Shown: piece by piece, positions 11,594 through 24,039 of the stretch
How positions within the stretch are numbered: position 1 is the first letter of the stretch
Layout: every line of letters begins with the position of its first letter
Origin: Cardiocondyla obscurior
Taxonomy: Eukaryota > Arthropoda > Insecta > Hymenoptera > Formicidae
Assembly (NCBI RefSeq): GCF_019399895.1
Contig: NC_091875.1
Span: 4,340,001-4,404,000 of the forward strand
Direction: 5' to 3'
Length of the DNA stretch: 64,000 nucleotides
The notes under the pieces: generated by a model
Database searches by the model: none
Told to the model about the DNA's origin: nothing
Seen by the model: the letters and a program-made list of their open reading frames with translations, nothing else
Translations under genes and position numbers: made by a program

Positions 11594-12607
11594 GTAAGTG
11601 TCGCCGATCCTCTCCGTGCGTAATGCGTTTCGCGAATGGAGGGGGATACTAGTCCCGACACCCCTGCAGATTGCGCGAAAAGTTACGGGGTCCGTTGCGC
11701 CGGCGCAGAAAACCAGACGGTAACCGGCGAATCACAGCCACGAACGCCGTTTTAAAATATTCATTCGTATACTTGTGCTATACGAAACATTTTGCACACA
11801 AAATAAATTGACAAGAAATATTACATTCCCTTATATAATATCTCCCTATTTCTAAGTACGCTAGATAGATTATGCTCAATTATCTCGTGCATTAGACAGA
11901 ATACTTTCACGCTTTATTTTGTTTCTATAATTATTAACTATCTATTTAATTTAATCTCTTTACTGTTAAGAGTATTTAAAGATGTAACGAGTATATTACT
12001 ATACAAGCTTATTTCTATACCTAAAACTATATTTATGTCTTAGCGTTTTATATTAATATTTTTATAAATAATAAATTTCTGTAAATAATTAGTAATTATA
12101 ATTTGACACAAATGTTACTCTAGTTTCTCGGTATTAGACCAGTTATAAACGTCACAGGATATTATTTTTCTTTATTATAATTTAATTAAGACTTCTTAAG
12201 ACTAAATCCTAATGATTGTTTATTACACTCCACTGTGTTGAGTACTTATTAACGTCAGAAGATGTTGTCAGTCGATTTTGCTATTGATATTAGATTAGAT
12301 ATCCTCAGAATAAGATAAACTGTCATTCAAATATGTGAATTATAATTTAGCTAGAAGTTTGACCTATGCTTAGAAATAAGAAATACACATATCTAATGAA
12401 AACGCACAAGAAAATAAGGCTTATCATTGTAGTATCGCATTTTCAAGCACTCCAGGTCATGTTTGCTGCGCATTTGACGTGTTTAATTTGCCATTCCTTG
12501 GGAGATTTGGCCCAGATATCACTTGCGATATCGAATCCACGAAACCACTGACGTGAACGTACAAGATTCGTTATATTTATCAAGATATGTGCTGACAACG
12601 CATGAGA
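11594..12607. other. spacer upstream of the Lys/Glu-rich gene
   Basis: The first 170 bp are still GC-rich; the rest is AT-rich. No exon is supported. If the donor at 11594 is used on the plus strand, this is intron leading to 12.6 kb. The 61-codon plus-strand ORF at 12366-12551 has no known domain. Confidence 0.4.
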
Positions 12608-12654
12608 TATAAAAGGCAAGTAATATCTGAGAGGAGATAGTATAACCAGTCAGA
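12608..12654 (+). promoter_or_regulatory. TATA box and start region of the Lys/Glu-rich gene
   Basis: TATAAAA at 12608-12614 is followed by CCAGTCAGACT at about 12646-12656, which includes an initiator-like TCAGA. The leader to the ATG at 12708 would be only about 55-60 nt. A TATA promoter next to a short leader suits a strongly or tissue-specifically expressed secreted product; that use is inference. Confidence 0.5.
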
Positions 12655-12707
12655 CTGTGACACGTGAATGAAGAAAATCGAACAACTAAATAAAAGTAAT
12701 TATCACA

Positions 12708-14038
12708 ATGAGGTAAGAAAAAAGTACATTGAAACCTACGAAAAGAAAATTTAACTTAAAAAGTAAATCGAGGCTTTGTTCACAAATTGCAACAAGAAAA
12801 CAAGACTTCAATAAAATAAACTGTTTGAAAAATATATGTATGATACTATCGTAATGAACAATTTACTCTTATCGCTTATACTAATATAAAATAACTTATT
12901 TTTCGCGACGTCAGTAATCTGTAATCTGTTTGTACCAATTATTATAGCACTCTCCAATGTAGAAGTTTAATTAACAAAATGCATAGAAAATTTAATTAAA
13001 TTTGTTTAGATTGTGGCTATTATTGACTGCACTTTTACTAGTCGCAATACTTGTGGCGGAAACCTCTGCAAAAAAATCAAATAAAGATGTGAAATCAAGA
13101 AATGGTGGTGAAAAAGAAATCGATGTTGAATATCGTGCAAAGTAAGTAATTAATATGCAACATAATTAGCTTTTCCTTTTTAATTCGTTAAACTATTTTT
13201 TAGAGATAAACAATCAAAGAAAAAAGACAAGTATGTGAAAGAGCAGAAAAAGAGTAAGAGTAGCTCGTCTGAACGAAACGTGGAAGGCTCTAATGACAAA
13301 TATTCAGAAACAAAAAATGTCCACAAATCGGAACAGAAATTGAAAAACAAACGAAACAAACGTGAAAATATTGAAGTGGCGAATGAAGGAGTGAATATAA
13401 ATACCGAAAAAGAATTAAAAGATAAGATAAAAACGGAGATAAAAAATAAAAAAGATAAAAAAATTAAAGAACAACCAAAAGAATCGGAAGAACTTCTTGA
13501 AACTTCTCAAAATTCTAAAACTCACCAAAAATCGAAAAAGAGTTTGAAGGAAGAGAAAAATAAGAAATTAAAAAATAATGAAAAAACAGACAACATAGAT
13601 AAAACTACAGATGCTGATGTTCAAAGTAAGAAAAAGGTAAAGAATTCTAAATCGAGAAATTCTGAAAACGCTAAGGCAGCGGTTAATAACAGTGAAAAGA
13701 AGACCAAATACGATAAAAAGAAAAAGAAAGAAGAGGTAACTAAGAACACAGAATCCAAAGAAATCGAAGAAGAAACAGATATAACATCTGCAGATTCTAA
13801 CCAAGAAGAAGCCGTGGACAAAACAAAGAACGATAAAGAGAAATCTCAAGAAACGTCAAAAAAAAGCAAGAAAAATAAGAAAAAACGTGAAGCAGTGCAA
13901 GAAGAAGAGGAAATCGAAGAAGAACAATCAAACAATACTGTCGAAAATGAACATGATGTAACAGAAACAAATGATAACGAATCTGAAGAAAGCTGTTCAG
14001 CTCAAACAAATGATGAAGAATGTACGGCAGAAGAATAG
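12708..14038 (+). CDS. secreted Lys/Glu-rich orphan protein
   Basis: Exons 12708-12712, 13010-13141 and 13204-14038 join in phase through GTAAGA/TTTAG and GTAAGT/TTTAG sites to give 323 residues. Exon 1 carries only ATG plus two bases. Residues 1-22 (MRLWLLLTALLLVAILVAETSA) form a classical signal peptide with a TSA|KK cleavage site. The mature chain has almost no hydrophobic residues: Lys, Glu, Asn, Ser and Thr dominate, with many KK/KKK runs, so it is probably disordered. A furin-type site RNKR is at 96-99, and a KKNKKKREAV stretch precedes a strongly acidic C-terminus with the only two cysteines (ESCSAQTNDEECTAEE). No catalytic or binding domain is seen. It has its own TATA promoter and lies tail to tail with cubilin. 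I do not recognise the family. It could be a gland, cuticle or structural secretion; no function is assigned. Confidence 0.85.
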
Positions 14039-14249
14039 CATTGTTTTAATACATTAATGATAAAATGTTAAAAAACAGTTAAAGATATATTTAATTAAGA
14101 CAATCTTGTGCAATAATGCATCCTATATTAAGCAACTTATTTATTCTCTCTATCTATGTGGTCAATTATATATATATTTTAGAAATTCTATCACTAAATG
14201 TTGTATTTAAATTTATTAGGTACTATTAAAATATTACCTTTAGTCTTAT
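14039..14249. other. shared 3' region between convergent genes
   Basis: 211 bp separate the stop of the Lys/Glu-rich gene (plus) from that of cubilin (minus). The cubilin AATAAA is at 14212-14217 on the minus strand. On the plus strand I see only variant hexamers such as AATACA near 14049, so the plus transcript may run toward or past the cubilin stop. Confidence 0.5.
14212..14217 (-). terminator. cubilin polyadenylation signal
   Basis: The plus strand reads TTTATT, giving AATAAA on the minus strand 33 bp after the cubilin stop codon. No other canonical hexamer lies between the stop and this site. Confidence 0.55.
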
Positions 14250-17200
14250 TCACCAATTTTCCATTATGTCCATGGGATGCTCTAAAAATATTATTTTAAA
14301 ATTATGATCTCTTCATACTTACATATGTATATTCTATGATTTATAAAAAAAATCAAATATTCTATTGCTTAAAAAACAAAATCTATTCTTACCAATCGAT
14401 TGTGCCATAAACACGATAACCCATCCCGAACCAATATTGTTTACTGTCGATGTATATTCTACGAGAACTCGATTGGTACTAGATTCAAGTCTCGCTGGAT
14501 CATCCTGTTGAATAATTTTAATATTTTATAAAATTATACTCACTTATTTCGTTATGTCTTACGTAAAAATAATATTTTAAGAAAAATATTAGGAGCTTAA
14601 AAATATTATTTTGCAAAACAGATTCTGACCAAGAAAATTTTCCGGGTTAATTTCTTTAATTACAAAAGTGCTATATATATTTATGGCTTTATGCGTTATT
14701 ATTATATGTATAAAACGACTTACATCACCACAATAAGTACTAATTAAATTTTGCCCATTGGAAGTAACATCATAAATTTTGAGATAATTGTTGGGGCAAT
14801 TCTTCTTTGTGCCGATGTCGAAAACAAGGAATTGGAAAATAATCTTAAAACCTCGTGGCACGCTTACATCCCAAGTGCACACAGTGTTGTTGCGATACGT
14901 ATTGGGATACAATGGCGAGGTGAATCTACCTCCGTAATTGAATATACGACCACCGCAACCTTGACCTGCAAAATATTAAGATATATTATGAAACAAAGCT
15001 AGTCAGTCAATCTGCGAATATATGTATTTCGTTTATAGTATAGTAATTTATGTGATGTTCAAAGCGATGAAGCAAAATCACAATGAGACTTTCGTGCGGT
15101 CTCTCGCGAAAATAAACAGCATTTCACATGGCGCGTATCTCGAAGCACTGCAACGTCGTAAATCATCGCTCGCGCGTTATAATTTCTCCACATCTGGTGG
15201 CGTGCATTAATCGGATGCAACGAGAAACAGGGGATTAGTGCATGCTGCTACGAGCGCGTCCTACCTGCGTTCGTGGTCGTGTAAATGATGTCATAACTTT
15301 GATAAGAGCTGGCGCTCTCGGTCCAGGAGTGCAAAGTGAGTTTGTTACCGGTACTGAAAATTGGGCTTGGCATCATCGTACTGCACAGTGTCGCTATAAG
15401 CGGCCCACTCGAATCACCTTCGTGTACCTAAGAAACACATAAATCTATTTAGGAATTTAGATTTAATCGAGTTATTTCCGTCACTTTTTTAAGTATAAGT
15501 CCATTAATAAATACAAAAGAAGGTAACGTACTTGTAGTGCATTGTGCGTACACTCTCCTGCATCGTAAATGCTAAAGTGATTAAAATATAAAGAAATAGT
15601 ATAATTTGCAGGAACAGTGATCGTAATCCAACAACTTGTAAATCCGTTATGGAAAATTCGTCCTTGCTCGCTCGTATAATTTCGATCACAATTTGCTGTG
15701 CTGTATTCCAGCTTAAAACCTCTATGGTTATTGGATAATGATTTGAATGTCATTTTGAGTTCGTCGGTATTACTGTGAAAAAATATTCAACTTGAAATAA
15801 TTTTATTTAAACATATAGTATTATAATTATTTATATTTAAGTCAACTTTTCAAATACCCATAATACTCGTGTGGTAATTCACTCCCGCAGTATCTAAACG
15901 AGGCGTAAGGTAAACGGCTACCCTAAAACAGAATATAAAAATTAATAGATTATTCGTAAAACAAAGTATGTCGATTTATAATATAGAAAACTTACTATCT
16001 CGATAGAAATCGGATGACCTCTTACACCGCTGTAAATAAAGTTCTTTCCGAAGCCTTCATTTATATATGTCTAAATATTTTAAAAAATTAATTAATATTT
16101 TTAAGGTGAGATCAATATTTAAATATTTCTAATTTAAAATGTACTTACGTTTTGCTCAGAAATTTCTAAATATTCGTTTTCACACTTGTCAGAATCCGCC
16201 AAATCAAAATCTATGAATTGTATTCGCGTTCTATCATTATATTCACCGGTAAATGTTAAAGTCCAGTGACATAATATTCCAGCTAAATGTGTATCTGGAT
16301 AATTTGGTGAAGTAAGTACATTACTTGTCGCGTTTATTACTCGAGTAGTTAAGCCACACGGTGCTATAATGAACACATATAAAAATATTTTATTTTGTAT
16401 AATTTTTTCGAATCTAACGCTACTGTATAGCATACATTTAATAAAGTAAAAATAAAATTTCTTACAATCAATAACTTCAAAAGTGCCTGTTACGCCAGCA
16501 CCTTCAGTAATCCCGTCAGAATAAAATCTTATCCACATTTTGTTTGAAGCAGATGCTACAGGAGATGGTACTGTGTTCCCGCAAAACTTATTAATAAGTT
16601 CGGCATAAGGACCACCACCATTTCTAACCTAATAATAATGAAATACATAATATAATATTGACTCGCACCTCAATATATCAATTTAAATATATTTTAATTT
16701 TATTAAATTATGCGTCTTAATTTTTTTTGTAATATTATATCCATGCTAAAGTGCAATATAATTTTGCTACCAACAATTTTTAAACATTTCTACTTATCAG
16801 TGCAAACTTACCTCAAGATAATCACCAGTACATTTATCATCTTGAGTATTATTAATCGGGTTCTTGATATCTATGCTATTAATTGTAAATATTATACTTT
16901 TAGCCGGTGATGCAATCACAGTCCAATAGCATTCTTCAAACGGTTGATAAGTCGCTTCTTGCTGAGTTCTAAATGATTTAGACCGAGTCGAAGTTAAATT
17001 AACTGTTCCTCCACAACCCCCAGCTGGACTTGACGTAAATAATACCTAAAATAATTTATTACATTTATAATTTTTTATCATTAAAATTTTTTAATATGTA
17101 TATTATCATACCTATTGACTGTCTCACTGGTTTCTTCTAATTATTATAAAATAATAAATATAAATAGCAGAGTTTTGTACCTTGGCTGTGAAACCATCGT

Positions 17201-20200
17201 AGTGCCTCGAATTATCGGCATTAAAGTTAACGACCATAAAATTAGATTCTGATTTTAACGATGGTAATTTATCATCAGTCAAATTTCCACAATATAAAGC
17301 AAGCCGTTTGTCTGATATAATAAACTCGCCCTCGTAAACGGCAATGTTGTCAAAGTAACAACTATAAATTAATTATAAAAGATAATAATAAATTTTTAAT
17401 AAAACCTTATTTAACATAAATGTAATTAAAAACTTACCCTACGGAATATTCTAAAACAAACTTTTCGAAGCGCACAAGTACACTTTTCCCTTGCGGTGCT
17501 TTAATAATCCAAGTGCAATTCATACGTCCAAAATATTCTTCTCCATGCATCAAAGGCTTAAGTTCGCTAGGTTGTGTGATTATACCTCCGCATCCTGTTA
17601 GTTTTAATTATTTGAATATATTATTTTGTGTAATTATTCTAATTTTTTTTCCAGTATTAAAATTATATTTTTAGTAAAATAATTTTTTTTTAACTTACTA
17701 TTAAGAAAATATTTAAACTGGAAACCACTTCGCTGTATATATCTATCGGTCATAAAGATAATTTCTGCTCTTGACATAGACCTCAAAAGTGGCGGTTTAT
17801 TATTATTTCCACAATATGTTTGTACATCCTCTGACATGTACATACTTTCAGATATAACAGTAACATTGTCGAAACGACAATCTCCTCCGCGACCTGTTAA
17901 TTAATTCTATTTAATTTCCTAATTATTATCGTTTTTTTTACTTTAAAAGTAATAAAATTGATCTATATCACATATTATATTTTTATATAAAAATCTTACG
18001 TTAAATTGTAAATTTACTCGCACATAATATACATATACAGATTAGATTCTTTGATTTAACAAAGGATCTAACAAGATAATAGTAACTGTTGCATTAACTT
18101 ACCGCGTTCGAGCTGGAAGTCGGTGAATTCAATAACAATATCATCCTTCGGCGCGACAATAGTATAATTACAGAAAACACTCGGTGGATAAAGATTAGGA
18201 TACAGCGGTGATTGAATAATATTAACTTTTTCGGTCGCATAAAAAATGCCCCCGCAATTTTCACTCCAGACAGCATGAAAACCGTCTGCTTGTACTGCAT
18301 CGTTTGAACGGAAAATCACTTTCATGCGATTCGACGTCGAATTAAAAGATGAAGGTGTATTTCTGCCGCAAACTTTTCCGAGACTCTTCCATTCACCATT
18401 GTCATAATTTCTGCGATCGTCTTCTATTATCCAGTCAAATACCTGTTTAACGTAGTTTTTATTACTATTTAAATATATATATTGTTTTTTCTTTATACCG
18501 CTACAAAAATATTATTAAAATACTTAATGCAATAAATTACAAAATGACTTATGTATAATATTAATATTAATAAATATTTAATGTTATATATATAATAACA
18601 ATCAAACCTCTACGTAATCCTTTTCGCAATTAGAACTAGTTTCCAAATTGAACCGATCTACAAAGGACAGGCCTATATGATAGCCATTGTCACCTGTTAT
18701 TTCCCAAATGCATTCACCGTTATTTGGATACAGATTAGGAAATCTGAAATTGCATAAAAATTTATTAAACTATTTATTCTTTTAAGAGTCACACTTTCTG
18801 TTATTACGTGCTTGATTATTTTAAAGAAATAATAATTACCCTGGAGACGAGATTTCGCGTGCATGACCGTTTAAGGAACCCCCACAACCTGTGGTGGCAG
18901 TTGTTACAGAAAATTCAAAACTGCTTGAACCCCCTAATGCAAAGAATTCTATCCACAGTTGATTTGATATACTGTTAATGTTATATTTTTCAAGTTGACT
19001 TGTGGCATGGAAGCAGTACTTTCCGATCTGTGGTGCTGTTGCTCCTCCATTTCTGATTGTGTAACGATAAATGTAGATTAAATTAAAGATATAAGAATAG
19101 AAATTAATATTCATAATAATATATACAAGAGCTTACTTGATAATAAGATAATTCTGATCACAATTACTTTCAAGTTCGAATTTAGAGAAAGAAAGCTTAA
19201 TCGTTTCTCCTTCAGGATAATCTATATGCCAAACACAGTTTATAGGATACGAAATGTTTGTAGGTGATTTAATAACATGATTTGGTCCTCGTAATATACC
19301 ACCACAAGCTTGCCATTGATATTGTAAGTTTAAATTCATATGTTTTCCATGAGTACCGTTTACTACCTAAAAATTAAAATTGTTTTACTTCACATTTAAT
19401 ACTTCATGCAAATAATTTTAGTTTAAATTTATATAAAAGTCCTTAAAATTATATATATAAGTTGTAAAATGAATTAATGTTAACAATATATTACCGTTAA
19501 TTCGTTGACCATTTTCGGACTTCTCAAGTATCTCGGTGTTGTTATATTTCCACATATCATTCCGATACCTGTGTAATATTTGAGATTAACATTTTAATGT
19601 ATAATATAATATTATTTAACTTTTATGTATTATTTTAATTTTTTCTATCAATAAGCGAGAATACATTTTTTCTATTTTACCTTGAACTTCAACGTATTGG
19701 CTATAAATGCAATTTTTTCTAATAAAGGCTCGCTCAGATCCGCCCAAAATACCGGTGATTTTTATTGTCAGTGTTAAACGATTGTTTGTGAAGGGAATAA
19801 TCATATTATCGGGCGGTTCCAATTTCCAATGGCAAACATATGAAGATTGATTAAAAGGAAGACTTGTAGGACCTGTTATATTGCCTGATTCTTCTTTTAA
19901 ACTTCCACCACAAGCTATAAATCGATAAAAGTTAGTGATTTAAGAGTTTACTTTTATTTAAATATATTATTATAAAATACATAATATTGTTATGTCGGTA
20001 GTAGTTTTTAATACTTACGAGCTGGAGCTTCAGCCTTGTATTGAAGTTTAAAACCTCGATGTCCAGTAGAAGACCAATAGCCAATAACCATAGTATTACT
20101 GGAACTTCTTATCTCTTCTACATTAGCGCCTTGTCCTAAAATCGCGATCTTCGATCTCCAGCGGAAATCATTATAAAACTGTAAAAAAAAAAACCAGTTG

Positions 20201-23200
20201 TAACATAATTTAAAACAAAAAAGTTTATGCCTTATTACAGTTAACTCCTCACCGAAAGTGCGTATCCCACATGCGTAGTGCCAACTTCATTCACAACGTC
20301 TAAATCCAAGATAGTTACCACAATTTGATAACCCACTGGTAATGTAATTCGCCAATCACAATACCTACGTAAAGTATTTTAATTTCTTTTTTATTTAATT
20401 ATATTTAACACAGATATTTAATAATAAAATATTTTACAATACTAATTGATTAAAGATATAAATCTCGTTTTCTTTTTTTTTTTTTTTAAATGCATACCTT
20501 GCTTTTGAACGTGGATTAGGATATCCAGGCGATTTAATTATTCCATTCAATGCGACTAATGCACCACCGCATGCTGCAAGTAAATAACATATGTATAATG
20601 TAAAATGTTTTGTATAAAATTAATCATACAAATATAAATGTTCGTACTAACTTTCTTGGCTAGAAGTAAAATTTAAACTAAAGCCTTTGTAGCTCACATA
20701 ATCTCTATTATCGCTCTTGAAATACACATACGCTTTGTTTGTCGATGTTTCAATTACATCCGGTCTTTTAAGACCACAATAAGTACCAATTATGGACACT
20801 GTTGAAAAATGTTTTAATGATTACGTACTGCTTAAAATAAAAGAAAAACTTAAATCCAAATGTATGTAATTAGACGTTACTTTAGTAATTACTTACTGTT
20901 ACCGCTGTCATTTTCTATAAGTTTTTCTGCAATAGTAACATAGTCAGTCGATTCACATTGACGAAAGCCGGGAAGCTGCATATCACGAAATTGTAATTTC
21001 AAAGTATGATCCGTCGGCGCTACTATTAACCATGAACAATTTTGATTTACAGGATATGGCTGAGGATAATTCGGAGATTCAATGACGCCTGTGGTGGTGC
21101 GTAAAATTCCGCCACACATTTCTGCGCAAAAACATTAAAATTTTTAATATCGTTTCTATTTTAAAAAAGCTTTATAATAAATATCTATGTCATTTAATTT
21201 TAAAGAGTTATTTATAATATCATAAAATACATTTATTTAATATTTACCTCCCGAAGTTATCACAGCTTTAAAACCATTTTTAGGTTCCGTCACATCCGTA
21301 TAGAAATGAATGTACATCATGTTACTAGTGGTAGTCATACTGCTCGGTGCTACATCTTTGCAAAATCTTCCTAAGAGTTTTGAGCCGTCAGTTCCACCGT
21401 CTCTTATTTCAACATATTCTCTCTCGCAACTAAAAGAAATGTTATTACAATAGGAACATTCTTCAACACAAATCAAAGTATTTAAAACATTTTCTAAAAG
21501 CTTATAGTATTTTAATCGACACGGTGATCACGTCTTACTTTTCGGAATAGCTCAAATCAAATCTTTCCAAGAAATGGATACTGAGTTTTTCGCCAGCTAT
21601 GGCAGTAGCTTTCCAAACACATTCGGCGTAAGTCGGAGGAATATTTGGATAGTTGGGCGACGATATCTCCCATTTATTCTGCTTGCTTGTTAAAATAAAT
21701 TCGCCACCGCAATTCATACTTACTTCTCTAAAACAGAAAATAATTAAAATTAGAATAAAATATAATTCTATCAAAATATAATCCTATTGCATATACACGT
21801 ACAAAATAAATACTACAAAATACGTTCGTAGACGATCGAGACATTTAAAATAAATAAAATAATAAATTCAAATGATTAATTCGGAATTCCGAGATTTCTG
21901 TGTCGAAACTCCGAAAACGTTCGCGAAGTAATAGGAATTCAGAATAATTAAAATGGTCGAAGGGCATTATTTATGTCCGCCGGCAGCACCATCCTTGATC
22001 GTCAACGAGAGGCTCAAGTTGCACATTACCTGTTGGTATAATCTCTGTTTTATCATTCATATTACTTCCAGTTTCTCACTGCCAATCAAGGATGACGCTG
22101 GCGGCAGATGAAAACTTCGCCGACTTCGACTTCAATTGTTAAAGTATTTTTTAATGACATTAAACATTACAAAGCGTGAGTTTCGCGCGCGTTATTTATT
22201 TCTGCTCTTTCTACGTTGAAGAAAACTTTCATATTTAATAAATTTCGGCAACGATTCAACGGTAATATTTGACACATAAATTTTTAGCGCGTAAGCCGAC
22301 GTAGAAGTGAGATATGCAAATAAAACGGACAGGTGATCTCGTGCGGCTTTAATCATCACGACTCCCGCATTCTTTTGTCGGTGGTCGAGAGTTAACAGAG
22401 CCACGTATGTACACTGAAAAGCAGATATGGCATTTGCTGAGGCGACGGCAGCTAGCGAACGCGACTTTAGCGTCGTGTTCGTCGAGTTTCAATGCGCCGC
22501 ATGTATTATATACCGCGCCGGCCGGATTGCCGATGACTGATTTTTTTTCCCCCCGTTCTCTCATCCCTTGCTTCTGCCGCCTAGGGTTACGTACGCTAGC
22601 CGCTATCGCCGCAGAAAATGCCATATCTGCTCTTCGGTGTACACTGCGACCGAAAAATACTTATATTAAATTTGGAAAAAAGTATATTACATGTAAAAAG
22701 AAAATTTTAGTAATTAAATTTACCTATAGGAGAGCTTAAAGCGGAAATTATGACCACTGCCAGTGGCTTTAACATAAAAACGATTTCCGGTAGTTTCCAG
22801 TTCTGCTGGTGGCACTTCGCCACAATACTTTCCGTTACCTAACAGAGGCGAAAGCATTCCTTCTCCATTTCTCAACTAAAATTGTATATATGTACGTGTA
22901 AATTATTATTTTTTTTTTTTCTGTAAATTCTTTTTTATTTTTATTTTTCTCATATTTTTAAGAAAGCCTTTATATTCGTTTATAACTGTATCAAGTTAAA
23001 AATTTAATAATATAATATACTAACCAGCAAGTAATTACCGCCACATGTATGATCGGCCATTTCTTGTATCGACATTTCGGTAATTTCTACTTTTATTGTT
23101 TTGCCGGGTTTCACTGTCACGGACCATTCACATGTGAAATGCCAGGTGCGAATTGCTCTCGCCGAAGAAGAATTATCATATTCAATCACACCGTTCGGTT

Positions 23201-24008
23201 CAGTTAATTGACCTCCGCAATCTATAAACATTAATATGAATATTAATATTTTTATCACAAATTTATTTTATTAATAAAAAAATAAGATATTGTCAACCTC
23301 GATATACGTATGCGTTGAAGCCAGTTTTATTATAGTATACATCTGTATCAAATTTCACCGTCATCACATTGGTTCCACTGATTAAAGACATAGTGGAGTT
23401 TGCCAGGCATAATTTATTCTCTAGACGAGCATTAGTTGTCGATGTTAATGCGTATCCCGAGTAAACGGAAACCGAATCCGCTACGCAATCACTAGTTTCT
23501 TCCAAATCCATGGCTAATATTCTCAATACCAAATGTGTTCCAGGTGGCGATGTAAAGACCCAATTGCAATGCAAATTGGCAGCGTAGCCGGTCGGCCAGC
23601 CAGGAGAACTAAAGGCATACGTGCTGTTGCGGTCACTCGTTAAGGCTATTTCCTCATTGCACTCTGATACTAAGGTAAAATAAAATTGTTATAAGCGTAT
23701 ATACATTAAAACTTCTATATAAAGTTGATTATTAAAAAAATATCTTTTTAAATAAACTTATATACGCATAGTAACAACAAAATATTACGTATAATAGAAA
23801 TTTACATTTGATTTCTTTGTTATCCGATTCGGTGTTTCTTGGTATTTTAAGCCATGTGAGATCAAACCAATTTCCTTGTCTAATAAAATCTGTCGACATC
23901 GAAATGTAAACTACATTGCTTGATGATTCTATTGGATCTGGCAAAGTATATCCGCATATACTTAGTAGACTTGGCGCTTCGTTGTCATATCCATCGTATA
24001 TCTAAATA

Positions 24009-24039
<31 letters not shown>

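Larger units (their letters stand above)
21728..22723 (-). other. cubilin intron 27, the longest intron, GC-rich
   Basis: This 996-bp intron interrupts CUB15-CUB16 coding (exon 27 to exon 28). Most other cubilin introns are roughly 70-320 bp and AT-rich; this one is unusually GC-rich between about 21960 and 22640 and holds two separate inverted repeats. Open frames on both strands here have no known domain. Confidence 0.7.
14250..23669 (-). other. cubilin CUB domains 14-27 and C-terminus (exons 25-53)
   Basis: CUB14 begins SECNEEIALTSD; CUB15-27 begin DCGGQLTE, NCGGEFIL, MCGGILRT, TCGGALVA, PCGGSLKE, ACGGILRG, GCGGSLNG, NCGGIFYA, RCGGIITQ, GCGGTVNL, SPCGLTTR, NCDRNYTS and GCGGRIFN. The last exon adds only ten residues (HPMDIMENW plus the split Glu) before TGA. 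No hydrophobic anchor follows, as expected for a receptor held at the membrane by amnionless. Exons here are smaller and more often split within a CUB than in the first half. Confidence 0.85.

Noticed and set aside
13568..14009. Three minus-strand frames opposite the Lys/Glu-rich gene
   Set aside because: They are Phe/Leu/Ser-rich shadows of the AAA/GAA codons on the coding strand.
22349..22739. Open frames on both strands in cubilin intron 27
   Set aside because: They overlap the inverted repeat, have no domain, and the intron is flanked by in-phase cubilin exons.
23664..23669. Cubilin exon 25 starting after the second AG (CAG) near 23663
   Set aside because: That junction would create a TAG stop; the upstream AG gives Leu-Ser-Glu-Cys in phase.
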